From Fidelibacterota bacterium (lineage in GTDB: Bacteria > Fidelibacterota > Marinisomatia > Marinisomatales > TCS55), in the NCBI GenBank assembly GCA_004124385.1, contig SCKN01000002.1, positions 186,001 through 250,000 on the forward strand: a stretch of 64,000 nt of DNA, written 5' to 3'. Within the stretch, counting starts at the first letter, position 1; each line of letters starts with the position of its first letter. The notes beneath the pieces were generated by a model, which did not search any database, had not been told where the DNA came from, and saw only the letters and a program-made list of their open reading frames with translations. Both the position numbers and the translations under genes were made by a program. This document shows, in pieces, positions 7,470 through 15,504 of this stretch.

Positions 7470-8219
7470 CTATTTCTGCCCAATATATAAAGTGCAAACC
7501 CCAAAAGTTAGTGGAATAGCTTTGCAGTTTTTTAATCCCATGGATTCCATCAGTGCGAGAAATTCTTGACGCGTGGGAAAATTCATAATTGAATCAGCAA
7601 GATATTCATACGCGGCCGGGTTTTTTGTAAACCATTTTGCTAATTTGGGCAAGACGCCATTGAGATAAAAGCTATACACATTACGCCAAAACCCTAGTTC
7701 TGGCGTGGTGAGTTCTAATACCATAAGCTGTCCATCCGGAACAATAATTCGCTTCATTTCTGACAACGCTTTTTCCTTATCTGGAATATTACGAATTCCA
7801 AAAGCAATGGCCGTCACGTCAAAAGAATTGTCATCAAATTCAATCTGCGTAGCATCTCCCCATTTGAGCTCAACACGATTGTTCAGATATTGAGCGTCCA
7901 CTTTCTTCAACCCATTATTGACCATCTCTTGGACAAAATCAACTCCAGTAACATTCACTTCAGGATAAGTGTTGGCACAATCCAACGCCAAATCGCCTGT
8001 GCCTGTGGCCACATCTAAAAACCGATTAGTGTTAAAAAATTTCATTTCGAATACGGTGCGTTTCCGCCAGGCTACATCTTGACGTCCAGATAGAAATCGA
8101 TTTAAAAAATCATATTTATCAGTAACGGATGCGAAAATATCTTTCACAATCCCTATCCGTTGATCATCGCTCATTTCCTGAACAGATGGATATTCTTTTT
8201 GTTTTAATTCATTTTTCAT
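7470..8219 (-). CDS. ubiE: Demethylmenaquinone methyltransferase
   Basis: SAM-dependent C-methyltransferase (MenG/UbiE) performing the last step of menaquinone synthesis. The 249-residue chain has motif I FLDVATGTGDLALDCA, the acidic loop TGVDFVQEM, the post-I segment KWGDATQIEFDDNSFDVTAIAFGIRNI, and the UbiE-specific VPDGQLMVLELTTPE. UbiE can also act on ubiquinone precursors, but the surrounding men genes indicate menaquinone only. The gene is followed at both ends by repeats. Confidence 0.94.
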   Translation of the reverse strand: MKNELKQKEYPSVQEMSDDQRIGIVKDIFASVTDKYDFLNRFLSGRQDVAWRKRTVFEMKFFNTNRFLDVATGTGDLALDCANTYPEVNVTGVDFVQEMVNNGLKKVDAQYLNNRVELKWGDATQIEFDDNSFDVTAIAFGIRNIPDKEKALSEMKRIIVPDGQLMVLELTTPELGFWRNVYSFYLNGVLPKLAKWFTKNPAAYEYLADSIMNFPTRQEFLALMESMGLKNCKAIPLTFGVCTLYIGQK

Positions 8220-8304
8220 AAGTGTTTAAGTGTTCGGGTTTTCAAGTGTTCACGAGTGATAGTTAACTTTAACGCTCGAACACTTTCGCAGCTTAACACT
8301 TAAG
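8220..8304. repeat. Family C palindromic repeat between tetR and ubiE
   Basis: The left half is AAGTGTTTAAGTGTTCGGG then TCAAGTGTTCACGAGTG. The right half has CGAACACTTTCGC and TTAACACTTAAG, so the unit forms a long imperfect inverted repeat. It overlaps the stop codon of the TetR gene and ends at the ubiE start. It could act as an RNA hairpin between the two genes; that is inference. Confidence 0.6.
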
Positions 8305-8914
8305 AGAATCCTTTTGTAAAAAAATTTGTTATTCCCTTCACCCATTCTTTTCTATCAAAATATTGGTGATTTCCATTTTCAATAGCTTCATGATATTCCT
8401 TTAAAAAACGATTCAATACAGCATCAAGAAAAAAGACAGATTGAGCCTTATTTATACTGGAGTCCAATTCATTGCGGTCCATTGCATCTTGTATAATATT
8501 GCCTAAATATTCTTCGGACATTGTATGAAGTTCTTTAACAATTATTTTTCGATTGGGAGAGTCTCCAGAGTATACTAATCTAAAATAGATGCGTGCCAAC
8601 CGCGGACGCTCCGTAATAAAAATAACACCTGAATCTACAATCTTGGAAAGACGTTCATTAAATGGAAGTTGGGCTGTTTCATCCCGAACTTTTCGTAGAT
8701 ATGATTTTACTTCGCCCAAGGCTAATGTGTAAATATAGTCGTAAAGCACACTCTTTGTTTTAAAATAATTAAAGAGCGATCCCTTGGAAATTCCGGCAAG
8801 ATTCACCACCGTATTCATAGAAGCAGTTTCATAATCCTTTTCTGCAAATTCAGAAATGGATGCATTCATGATTCGTGCTTGTTTCTCTTCAGATAATTTT
8901 TCGAAAGGTTTCAT
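8300..8914 (-). CDS. TetR-family transcriptional regulator at the head of the men cluster
   Basis: 204 residues. The N-terminal helix-turn-helix covers about residues 10-60, with the family pattern MNASISEFAEKDYETASMNT then AGISKGSLFNYFKTKSVLYD. The C-terminal ligand domain is specific and unrecognised. It is the first gene of the minus-strand men cluster and is divergent from aroC, with the operator at 8942-8957 between them. Autoregulation and control of the men or aro genes is the simplest reading. The ligand is unknown; a quinone, an aromatic precursor or a fatty acyl-CoA would all be plausible. Confidence 0.88.
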   Translation of the reverse strand: MKPFEKLSEEKQARIMNASISEFAEKDYETASMNTVVNLAGISKGSLFNYFKTKSVLYDYIYTLALGEVKSYLRKVRDETAQLPFNERLSKIVDSGVIFITERPRLARIYFRLVYSGDSPNRKIIVKELHTMSEEYLGNIIQDAMDRNELDSSINKAQSVFFLDAVLNRFLKEYHEAIENGNHQYFDRKEWVKGITNFFTKGFS

Positions 8915-8941
8915 GTTATTTAATCAATGAATAATAGTAAA

Positions 8942-8957
8942 TTGACCAGGTGGTCAA
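8942..8957. promoter_or_regulatory. Palindromic operator, probable TetR binding site
   Basis: TTGACCAGGTGGTCAA has perfect 7-bp arms (TTGACCA/TGGTCAA) around a GG centre. It lies 28 bp upstream of the TetR start and 60 bp upstream of aroC. Such TTGACC...GGTCAA dyads are common operators for TetR repressors that sit next to them. Binding is inferred. Confidence 0.7.
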
Positions 8958-9016
8958 ATTAAGAATACTTTCAGTTTGTTCGTAACATATTATTAACGAA
9001 TGTTTAGGTTCAAATT

Positions 9017-10177
9017 ATGCTAAAAAACATTACATTTCTCACAGCGGGGGAATCTCATGGACGAGGTCTATTAGGAATTTTGGATGGGTTGCCAGCGGGG
9101 TTAGAAATCTCCGAAAACTACATCGGTAGTCATTTAGCGCGCCGGCAAATGGGCCATGGTCGTGGGGGTCGAATGAAAATTGAAAAAGATTTCGGTGAGA
9201 TTTGGTGTGGTGTTCGACATGGCAAAACACTTGGTGCGCCGGTAGGCATTCTTGTTAAGAACAAAGATTGGGAAAACTGGACAAAAAAAATGTCCGTTTC
9301 ACCCGTAAATACTGAAATCCGAACTGTAACACTTCCTCGCCCTGGACACGCGGATTTGGCCGGGATCCAAAAATATGGATTTGATGATATACGCAATGTA
9401 CTTGAACGATCCAGTGCCAGAGAAACGACAATGCGCGTTGCACTGGGATCTGTATGCAGAAAATTATTGGAAGATGTTGGAATTGAAGTAGGCAGTCACG
9501 TCGTACAAATACATGATGCGAAAGATGAAACTCTTGCTCCAGAAGATCTCACACCAAACCAATTGAGTAAAATTGCGGACTCATCACCTGTACGATGTTT
9601 GAATAATAATGCTGAACAAGCCATGATAAAGACCATTGATGATGCCAAGAATTCTGGTGATTCGGTCGGTGGTATTTTTGAAGTGATTGCAACGGGACTC
9701 CCATACGGTCTTGGGTCCTATACACAGTGGAATCAAAAACTTCATGCACGCATTTCTGCATTAATGATGAGTGTAAATGCTTTTAAAGGAATCGAAATTG
9801 GTGGTGGATTTGGCGGCGCAGAAAAATTTGGAAGTGAAGTCCATGATGAAATTGGTCATGATGGGGAAAAATTTATTCGTTACTCCAACAATGCAGGAGG
9901 CATTGAAGGAGGCATGAGCAATGCACAACCAATCGTATTACGAATGGCCATGAAACCGATCCCGACATTAATCAAGCCATTGCGATCAGTTGATATCCAT
10001 ACCAAAGAAGAAAAAGACGCACACAAAGAGCGGACGGATTCCTGTGCTGTGCCCGCAGCATCAATAATTGCGGAAAGTATGTTATGTTTTGTTTTAGCTG
10101 ATGCACTATTAGAAAAATTCGGTGGGGATTCTATGGAACAGCTCAAAGCTCATATCTCGGCCACAGCCAAATATTGA
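9017..10177 (+). CDS. aroC: Chorismate synthase
   Basis: Converts EPSP to chorismate using reduced FMN. The 386-residue length and signatures TAGESHGRGLLGILDG, GHGRGGRMKIEKD, RPGHADLAG, ERSSARETTMRVA and the C-terminal RTDSCAVPAAS are those of the family. First gene of a four-gene operon; its stop TGA overlaps the next start as TGATG. The product is the substrate of MenF, encoded on the other side of the divergent region. Confidence 0.96.
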   Translation: MLKNITFLTAGESHGRGLLGILDGLPAGLEISENYIGSHLARRQMGHGRGGRMKIEKDFGEIWCGVRHGKTLGAPVGILVKNKDWENWTKKMSVSPVNTEIRTVTLPRPGHADLAGIQKYGFDDIRNVLERSSARETTMRVALGSVCRKLLEDVGIEVGSHVVQIHDAKDETLAPEDLTPNQLSKIADSSPVRCLNNNAEQAMIKTIDDAKNSGDSVGGIFEVIATGLPYGLGSYTQWNQKLHARISALMMSVNAFKGIEIGGGFGGAEKFGSEVHDEIGHDGEKFIRYSNNAGGIEGGMSNAQPIVLRMAMKPIPTLIKPLRSVDIHTKEEKDAHKERTDSCAVPAASIIAESMLCFVLADALLEKFGGDSMEQLKAHISATAKY

Positions 10178-10674
10178 TGATAATTTACTTCGTTGGAATG
10201 ATGGGTTCAGGGAAATCCACAGTTAGTAAAATTTTTGCTGAAAAAACAAATTATCCATTTATAGATTTGGATATTTTAATTCAGGAAAAAGCAAAAAAAT
10301 CTATTCAAGAAATATTTGAAGGAGACGGGGAAAAATTATTTCGCAAATTGGAATCAGAAACTCTTGAAGCATTGAGTGGAGAAGATGCTGTTATCGCTTG
10401 CGGAGGCGGTATTGTATTAAAAGAATCCAACCTTAAACAACTTAAATCCGGTACAGTTGTATATTTAAAAGCGTCTATTCCAAAATTAATTCATCGACTT
10501 GAAAAAGTAAATAATCGTCCACTAATAAAGGGTAAAAATATTGAAGATGAACTATTATCTATTTTAGATGAACGTGGGAGACTATATACAGAAGCGGCAA
10601 ATATTATCATTGATGTAAATGATAAAACACCTGAACAAATTACTAATAATTTAATTGAACAATTAAATCTATGA
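10177..10674 (+). CDS. aroK: Shikimate kinase
   Basis: Phosphorylates shikimate at O3. Shows the Walker A GMMGSGKST, the shikimate-binding DLD and FRKLE, the GGG loop CGGGIVL, and the lid arginines NNRPLI. I place the start at ATG 10177, one base into the aroC stop; a TTG three bases earlier would add one methionine. The 165-residue size is standard. Its stop overlaps the aroB ATG (ATGA). Confidence 0.94.
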   Translation: MIIYFVGMMGSGKSTVSKIFAEKTNYPFIDLDILIQEKAKKSIQEIFEGDGEKLFRKLESETLEALSGEDAVIACGGGIVLKESNLKQLKSGTVVYLKASIPKLIHRLEKVNNRPLIKGKNIEDELLSILDERGRLYTEAANIIIDVNDKTPEQITNNLIEQLNL

Positions 10675-11741
10675 ATATAATCAACTTAAATCTGGGCGAT
10701 CGATCCTATCCAATCCATATTGCATCCGGGTTACTTGATCAAATTTCTTCTATTTTAAGTGAAAAAAATCGTGGTCAAAAATGGATAATTATTTCTCAAT
10801 ATCGACTAATGGAATTGTTCGGATTTGATCTAATGGGCCGTCTAAAATCTTCAGGATTTACCACAGATTTCATTACAGTCCCCATTGGAGAAGCTGCTAA
10901 AAGCATCAACGAATTCAGTCGAATTATCAGTCAAATGATCGAAATGAATTGTGACCGATCGACATCTATTCTAGCCCTTGGTGGTGGTGTCGTTGGTGAT
11001 GTAGCAGGATTTGCTGCATCCACTTTTATGCGAGGGGTAGATTATTATCAAATTCCAACAACATTACTTGCAATGGTCGATTCAGCCATCGGTGGTAAAA
11101 CAGGTATTAATATCGCTGAAGGCAAAAATTTGGTTGGCGCAATCTACCAGCCGAAAGCTGTATTTGTTGATCCAACACTTTTAAAATCACTACCAAAAGA
11201 AGAAGTGATATCAGGTTTGGGTGAAATAATTAAATATGGCGCCATTAAGGATAAGGAATTTTTCAATGAAATTTCTAATAGCTTGGAAAATATTGAATCG
11301 TTTCCATTTGAAAAAATCATCTACCGCGCATGTGAAATCAAAGCGGATATTGTCACTCTAGACGAACGAGAAGGAAGCATTCGACGTATACTAAATTTTG
11401 GACACACCATCGGGCATGCACTAGAAGCACATTTTGGGTATGGGAAATTACGCCACGGAGAAGCCGTATCTTACGGGATGATTTGTGCTGGTTGGATTTC
11501 TAATCAGCTTGGTCATTTATCAGACAATGACTATCAAAGATTGAAAAAAACGATAGAAAAACTTCCACTTCCAATGTTGAATAATTTTGATCAAAACAAA
11601 ATACTACCTTTTGTTAAAAATGATAAAAAGACTGTTTCAGGTAAATTAAATTTTGTTATTTTGGACACATTGGGTTCTGCAATAACTACAAAAGATGTTT
11701 CGGATGAACTAATCTTAAATTCATTAAAGGTTATACAATGA
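10671..11741 (+). CDS. aroB: 3-dehydroquinate synthase
   Basis: NAD- and metal-dependent cyclisation of DAHP to 3-dehydroquinate. The 356-residue chain has [20 protein letters not shown] (nucleotide loop), [29 protein letters not shown], and the metal-binding histidines in [12 protein letters not shown] and [10 protein letters not shown]. Coupled to aroK and aroQ by 4-bp overlaps. Confidence 0.96.
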   Translation: MNIINLNLGDRSYPIHIASGLLDQISSILSEKNRGQKWIIISQYRLMELFGFDLMGRLKSSGFTTDFITVPIGEAAKSINEFSRIISQMIEMNCDRSTSILALGGGVVGDVAGFAASTFMRGVDYYQIPTTLLAMVDSAIGGKTGINIAEGKNLVGAIYQPKAVFVDPTLLKSLPKEEVISGLGEIIKYGAIKDKEFFNEISNSLENIESFPFEKIIYRACEIKADIVTLDEREGSIRRILNFGHTIGHALEAHFGYGKLRHGEAVSYGMICAGWISNQLGHLSDNDYQRLKKTIEKLPLPMLNNFDQNKILPFVKNDKKTVSGKLNFVILDTLGSAITTKDVSDELILNSLKVIQ

Positions 11742-12166
11742 ACATTTTAATAATTAATGGACCCAACCTAAATCTGTTGGGGAAACGTGAACCGGAAATA
11801 TATGGTAGAGAAACACTTGCAGATATAGAATCCTGGCTGGCATCTTCGCCCGAGAGTAGTGATCATTCCATTAAATGGTTCCAGTCCAATCACGAAGGGG
11901 CAATAATTGATCAAATCCATGATTCCATTAATTCAATTGATGGAATCATAATAAACCCGGGGGCATTAACACATTATTCTTATGCTATTCGTGATGCAAT
12001 TGCATCTGTAAATATACCAACAGTGGAAGTTCATTTGAGCGACATTGATAAAAGGGAAGACTTTAGGAAAATATCTGTTTTAAAAGATGTGTGTGTAAAA
12101 CAGATATCAGGATTGGGTAAAAACAGTTATCTTGAAGGGTTGAAAATTCTAGTTGATCAAGAATGA
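11738..12166 (+). CDS. aroQ: 3-dehydroquinate dehydratase, type II
   Basis: Small dodecamer-type dehydratase of 142 residues. The N-terminal [17 protein letters not shown] carries the catalytic Arg/Tyr loop. [15 protein letters not shown] and [15 protein letters not shown] supply the remaining active-site residues. Last gene of the aroC-K-B-Q operon, after a 4-bp ATGA overlap with aroB. The operon lacks aroE, aroA and a DAHP synthase, which must lie elsewhere. Confidence 0.94.
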   Translation: MNILIINGPNLNLLGKREPEIYGRETLADIESWLASSPESSDHSIKWFQSNHEGAIIDQIHDSINSIDGIIINPGALTHYSYAIRDAIASVNIPTVEVHLSDIDKREDFRKISVLKDVCVKQISGLGKNSYLEGLKILVDQE

Positions 12167-12174
12167 TATTCTTG
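12158..12174 (+). terminator. Short hairpin at the end of aroQ
   Basis: CAAGAAT-GAT-ATTCTTG is a perfect 7-bp stem with a 3-base loop spanning the aroQ stop codon. There is no following T run, so it is a weak terminator candidate. Confidence 0.3.
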
Positions 12175-12259
12175 AATTGACCTAACACTGATTTTTTGCC
12201 CTGCGAGTCGAATCGCCCTTACGGCTGCTTCAGCACCAAAAGAGTTTCCGGGGGAAAAA

Positions 12260-12287
12260 CGGCCGTCCTGCAACAAAATGACGGCCG
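12260..12287. other. GC-rich hairpin in the aroQ-cyclase gap
   Basis: CGGCCGTC and GACGGCCG form a perfect 8-bp stem around a 12-base loop. It lies in the 183-bp gap between the convergent aro operon and the cyclase gene, inside the carA-like fragment. No T run on either side. Apart from this, the fragment and the short hairpin, I see nothing in the gap. Confidence 0.35.
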
Positions 12288-12349
12288 ATCTAGGAATTCC
12301 CATAAATAAATTTATTATTTAATTAAGGTTTTAATGAAAGCCAATTTCA

Positions 12350-14659
12350 TCATTTTTTTGTTAAAGCCCAGGAACCGTCCCAATCATCACCCGGAGGGTT
12401 TTCTTTATAATGTTCACAACGAGGGATATAAACGCGGCTTGGATTGGTCTTTCTGCCGGTAAACATATCTTCCAATTCATCAGATGCTTTAAATGCTTCA
12501 ATTGCTTTATTCCATTCTTGATTTCGATAAAACACCAACGCTTGATGATAGGCATTAAGAAGTTTATCATATCCCAGGGGCATTTTCCCTTTTTCAGCAA
12601 TTAACTCAAACACCTGTGCCGGTTCGGTTTTTCCCATAACTATAACATAATCCAAATCTCGCCAAATAAATTTATCCTTACACGCCTTATATGTTTCATC
12701 AGCCACCTGAATATAAATACCATACTGCTTTGCCGATGCTTCAAGTCGTGCTGCCAAATTTACCGTATCGCCCATCATAGTATAATTCATACGCATGGTT
12801 GAACCCATATTTCCAGTAACCATAGGACCGGTATTAATTCCAATTCTGTTTTGCATATGATGGACAATATCAGGCCAACGATCTCCTTGGGCTTGCCATT
12901 TTAGCCGCAATTCATCTAAACTTTCTTGCATTTTTATAGCTGTAATACATGCCCAATATTCATGGTTGTCCACAGGAGCAGGGGCACCATAAAAAGCCAC
13001 TATTGCATCACCAATATATTTGTCCAATGTGCCCTTGTTATCCAGAAGAATATCAGTCATTTCCGTTAAGTAATCATTCAGTAATTCCACTAAATCCGAT
13101 GCGGACAATTTTTCAGAAAATGCGGAGAAACTTTGAATATCTGTGAAAAATGCAGTATGATATCCTTCTTCACCGCCCAAAGATGGTTCTTCTTTAGCAT
13201 CAATCATTTGATCAATCAGTTCCGGGGAAATGTATGCACCAAATGTATTTTTCAAAAATCGTTTATCTTTTTCAACAACTAAAAAGTTGTAGAGAAATAT
13301 CCCCAAATACGTACTCCCCATGGCAAGAGATGGACGGACAATCTCCCACATTATCAGGCCAGTGAAAAATTCATTATAGGTGAAGATTATCCAAGCAACA
13401 ATTGCAATCAATGGAATAGGTAACGTGTATAACGGTTTTGACGGAACACTTACCAGGGTACCTAAAAACAGACAAATCATTAAGATTAACCACAGATTCG
13501 TATTCGCATCTGTGATCGAAACAAATTCATTTTGCAGAATACTATGAATCACATTGGCATGTATCTCCACTCCCGCAAACGTTTCTTGCACAGGTGTATT
13601 ACGTAAATCCATAAGTCCCGGTAATGAAGCGCCCACTAAAGCTACTTTCCCTTTCCAGTAGGATGGGTCCAACATTTCCGGGTCCATACAATACATATAC
13701 GGCAAATAATAAAACGTTTTGAAATAACCGTAGTAATTCACATACATACGGCCTTTTTCATCAATGGGAATTTCCCTGACGATTGCGCCTGTCGTATCCC
13801 GCATGGTAAGAACCAACTGATCAAAATCATAATCCAACCCGTTATTGGGAACTCCGAGCACATCCATGGCTGCAGCCATGGTTAAAGATGGATAAATATG
13901 GTTGGGCCCTTCAAACCAAATAGCGGTAGGACACCTTCTAATAATTCCGTCCTCATCTTGAGGGAAATTAGCACTCCCCGTTCGGACCGAAGCTTGTAAT
14001 AAATCAACATAGGTATTTCCCAATCGGTCTGCTCTTGGAAGTCGCTTGGCCTGTTCAATGGGTAATTGAATTATATGATCAGGGCGATTATAGCCCTCAG
14101 GTTCTGAATCCATTTTATATAAGAATATTAGGGTATCCTCCGCTTCAAAGACCAATGAATGATATGCTTTCTGACTCTCATATGTTGAGTACACCATTCG
14201 TGTTGGATCATTGCTTAAGAGAAATTGATTGGTGACATCCGCTAAATATTCATCGTTTGGTGAATTATCACTATTCAGTGCATTAACCAAATCAAAATTA
14301 AACGTATTCTCTTGATCAAAAATAATATCAAAAAGGAGAGCTGCCGGCTCACCGGAACTGACAACATCAATTAACTGGCCATGATATGCTTGCGGCCAAT
14401 TATAATAACGACCGAGACCTCCTTCTTCTGTTGGTGCAGTTGACTGCTGTTCAATGTCAATAATGACAACAGTATCAATGGATGCTTCTTCCACACCAGC
14501 CACGCTAGTTCGCATACGGGCATCATAGGATTGAAATTCATAACCATCTAATAAATCTGTGAGGAAGAATCCTTCAGCATTGGTCCCAAAGCTAATGACT
14601 AGACCTGTTACAAGACCGATTAAGGCGCCAATGCCCAACCGCTTTAATAGTTCATTCAT
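12350..14659 (-). CDS. CHASE2-domain class III adenylate/guanylate cyclase
   Basis: 769 residues. An N-terminal membrane anchor (about 10-30) is followed by a large extracytoplasmic CHASE2 sensor (about 35-390, including FAGVEIHANVIHSIL near its end). Three or so membrane helices (about 390-460) come next, then a catalytic domain. Catalytic metal residues are seen in AFFTDIQSFSAFSEKL and DKYIGDAIVAFYGAP, and the transition-state region in MNYTMMGDTVNLAARLEAS. The lysine in TLDKYIGD favours ATP as substrate. The C-terminus has a TPR-like tail. CHASE2 cyclases are often next to FecR-domain genes, as here. Likely role: signalling an envelope state to cAMP. Confidence 0.9.
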   Translation of the reverse strand: MNELLKRLGIGALIGLVTGLVISFGTNAEGFFLTDLLDGYEFQSYDARMRTSVAGVEEASIDTVVIIDIEQQSTAPTEEGGLGRYYNWPQAYHGQLIDVVSSGEPAALLFDIIFDQENTFNFDLVNALNSDNSPNDEYLADVTNQFLLSNDPTRMVYSTYESQKAYHSLVFEAEDTLIFLYKMDSEPEGYNRPDHIIQLPIEQAKRLPRADRLGNTYVDLLQASVRTGSANFPQDEDGIIRRCPTAIWFEGPNHIYPSLTMAAAMDVLGVPNNGLDYDFDQLVLTMRDTTGAIVREIPIDEKGRMYVNYYGYFKTFYYLPYMYCMDPEMLDPSYWKGKVALVGASLPGLMDLRNTPVQETFAGVEIHANVIHSILQNEFVSITDANTNLWLILMICLFLGTLVSVPSKPLYTLPIPLIAIVAWIIFTYNEFFTGLIMWEIVRPSLAMGSTYLGIFLYNFLVVEKDKRFLKNTFGAYISPELIDQMIDAKEEPSLGGEEGYHTAFFTDIQSFSAFSEKLSASDLVELLNDYLTEMTDILLDNKGTLDKYIGDAIVAFYGAPAPVDNHEYWACITAIKMQESLDELRLKWQAQGDRWPDIVHHMQNRIGINTGPMVTGNMGSTMRMNYTMMGDTVNLAARLEASAKQYGIYIQVADETYKACKDKFIWRDLDYVIVMGKTEPAQVFELIAEKGKMPLGYDKLLNAYHQALVFYRNQEWNKAIEAFKASDELEDMFTGRKTNPSRVYIPRCEHYKENPPGDDWDGSWALTKK

Positions 14660-14718
14660 AAATAGTTTTATAGATTATTTAGGGAATAAGAATTTTTAAG
14701 AATCTTATTTCTGCTGAT

Positions 14719-15504
14719 TTATTCTTCAGCAGCGTCTAATTCCTTGTTCCACTGTACAAATTCCAGATCGCCATCTTTGGATTGGTCAAACTCGAACATA
14801 TGAAATTTCCCATCTTTACGTACATTAATTTGCATACCCTCGGCCAGAGTAACCCATTCTTCAAGAGTTACTTCATAAGGACCGGATACTTGAGTAGGTG
14901 CTTTTATTTCTGTAACGGGGCCGAGTGTGAATTTTGGTTTTCCGGTTGGTGCTCCGGGGGCAAAGGATTTCCGTTTATCTTTGCGTTCGTCAATGATATT
15001 TTTAGCGGCATTCACGTCCACCTTGCCATCATATACCAATATCTCACTCTCATCCTCACCTGCTTTAGCTCGGTATTTTGTTCCTCGAATGGCCGCTACA
15101 GCAGTGGGCGTTCGTAATTGTATATTTTTCTTTTCTCCAAATGCTGCTTTTGCAGATACAAATACATTCCCTTTTTTCAGATTTACTTTAAAATTCTTTG
15201 TCATGGGCTTTACGTTTGCTTCATTCAATTCCAGTTCTGTTTTTTCACCCAATCTAATTTTTCCACCACCCTTAAGAGCAATTTCTGCACGAGATTTTGC
15301 AGCAGTTCTAATAATGTCTCCTTCAAATACCGGTCTGTTTGGTTTTGCTTTTTCCCACGTATCACTTCCAAAAGATTGGACTTCCACTTTGCCTAATGGT
15401 AGGGAGATTTTACCAAACTGTTTTCCAGCAGAATTAACATTTGATACAAAGACTATCATTACACATAATGCTAATAACGCTATAGATGAAGTGAGTTTTT
15501 TCAT
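14719..15504 (-). CDS. Secreted FecR-domain protein
   Basis: 261 residues with a signal peptide (MKKLTSSIALLALCVMIVFV, then cleavage near NSAGK). The FecR beta-domain covers about 50-170, shown by VFEGDIIRTAAKSRAEIALK, GGKIRLGEKTELEL and TPTAVAAIRGTKYRA. The C-terminal part is unassigned and acidic. The ATG overlaps the stop of the giant adhesin gene (TAATG), so the two are translationally coupled. FecR periplasmic domains usually sense or relay; here the partner is probably the CHASE2 cyclase downstream. Confidence 0.88.
   Translation of the reverse strand: MKKLTSSIALLALCVMIVFVSNVNSAGKQFGKISLPLGKVEVQSFGSDTWEKAKPNRPVFEGDIIRTAAKSRAEIALKGGGKIRLGEKTELELNEANVKPMTKNFKVNLKKGNVFVSAKAAFGEKKNIQLRTPTAVAAIRGTKYRAKAGEDESEILVYDGKVDVNAAKNIIDERKDKRKSFAPGAPTGKPKFTLGPVTEIKAPTQVSGPYEVTLEEWVTLAEGMQINVRKDGKFHMFEFDQSKDGDLEFVQWNKELDAAEE

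Larger units (their letters stand above)
12157..12303 (-). pseudogene. Possible carA 5' fragment (48 codons)
   Basis: A small frame with ATG at 12303 reads SAVILLQDGRFSPGNSFGAE near its start. This matches the spacing of the N-terminus of carbamoyl-phosphate synthase small subunit (AxLxLxDGxxFxGxSFGA). Similarity fades after about 25 codons and the frame closes inside the end of aroQ. No Shine-Dalgarno is visible. The segment is clearly more GC-rich than its surroundings. It may be a degenerate gene start or chance; similarity was judged by eye only. Confidence 0.3.

Noticed and set aside
8988-8993. TATTAT as the -10 box of an aroC promoter
   Set aside because: No acceptable -35 at the right spacing; too weak in AT-rich DNA to call.
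12260-12287. GC-rich hairpin considered as a terminator or structured RNA gene
   Set aside because: No T run on either strand and no match I recognise to known RNA families.
14685-14709. AATAAGA/TCTTATT stem between FecR and cyclase genes as an attenuator
   Set aside because: AT-only 7-bp stem with an 11-base loop, expected by chance at this composition.
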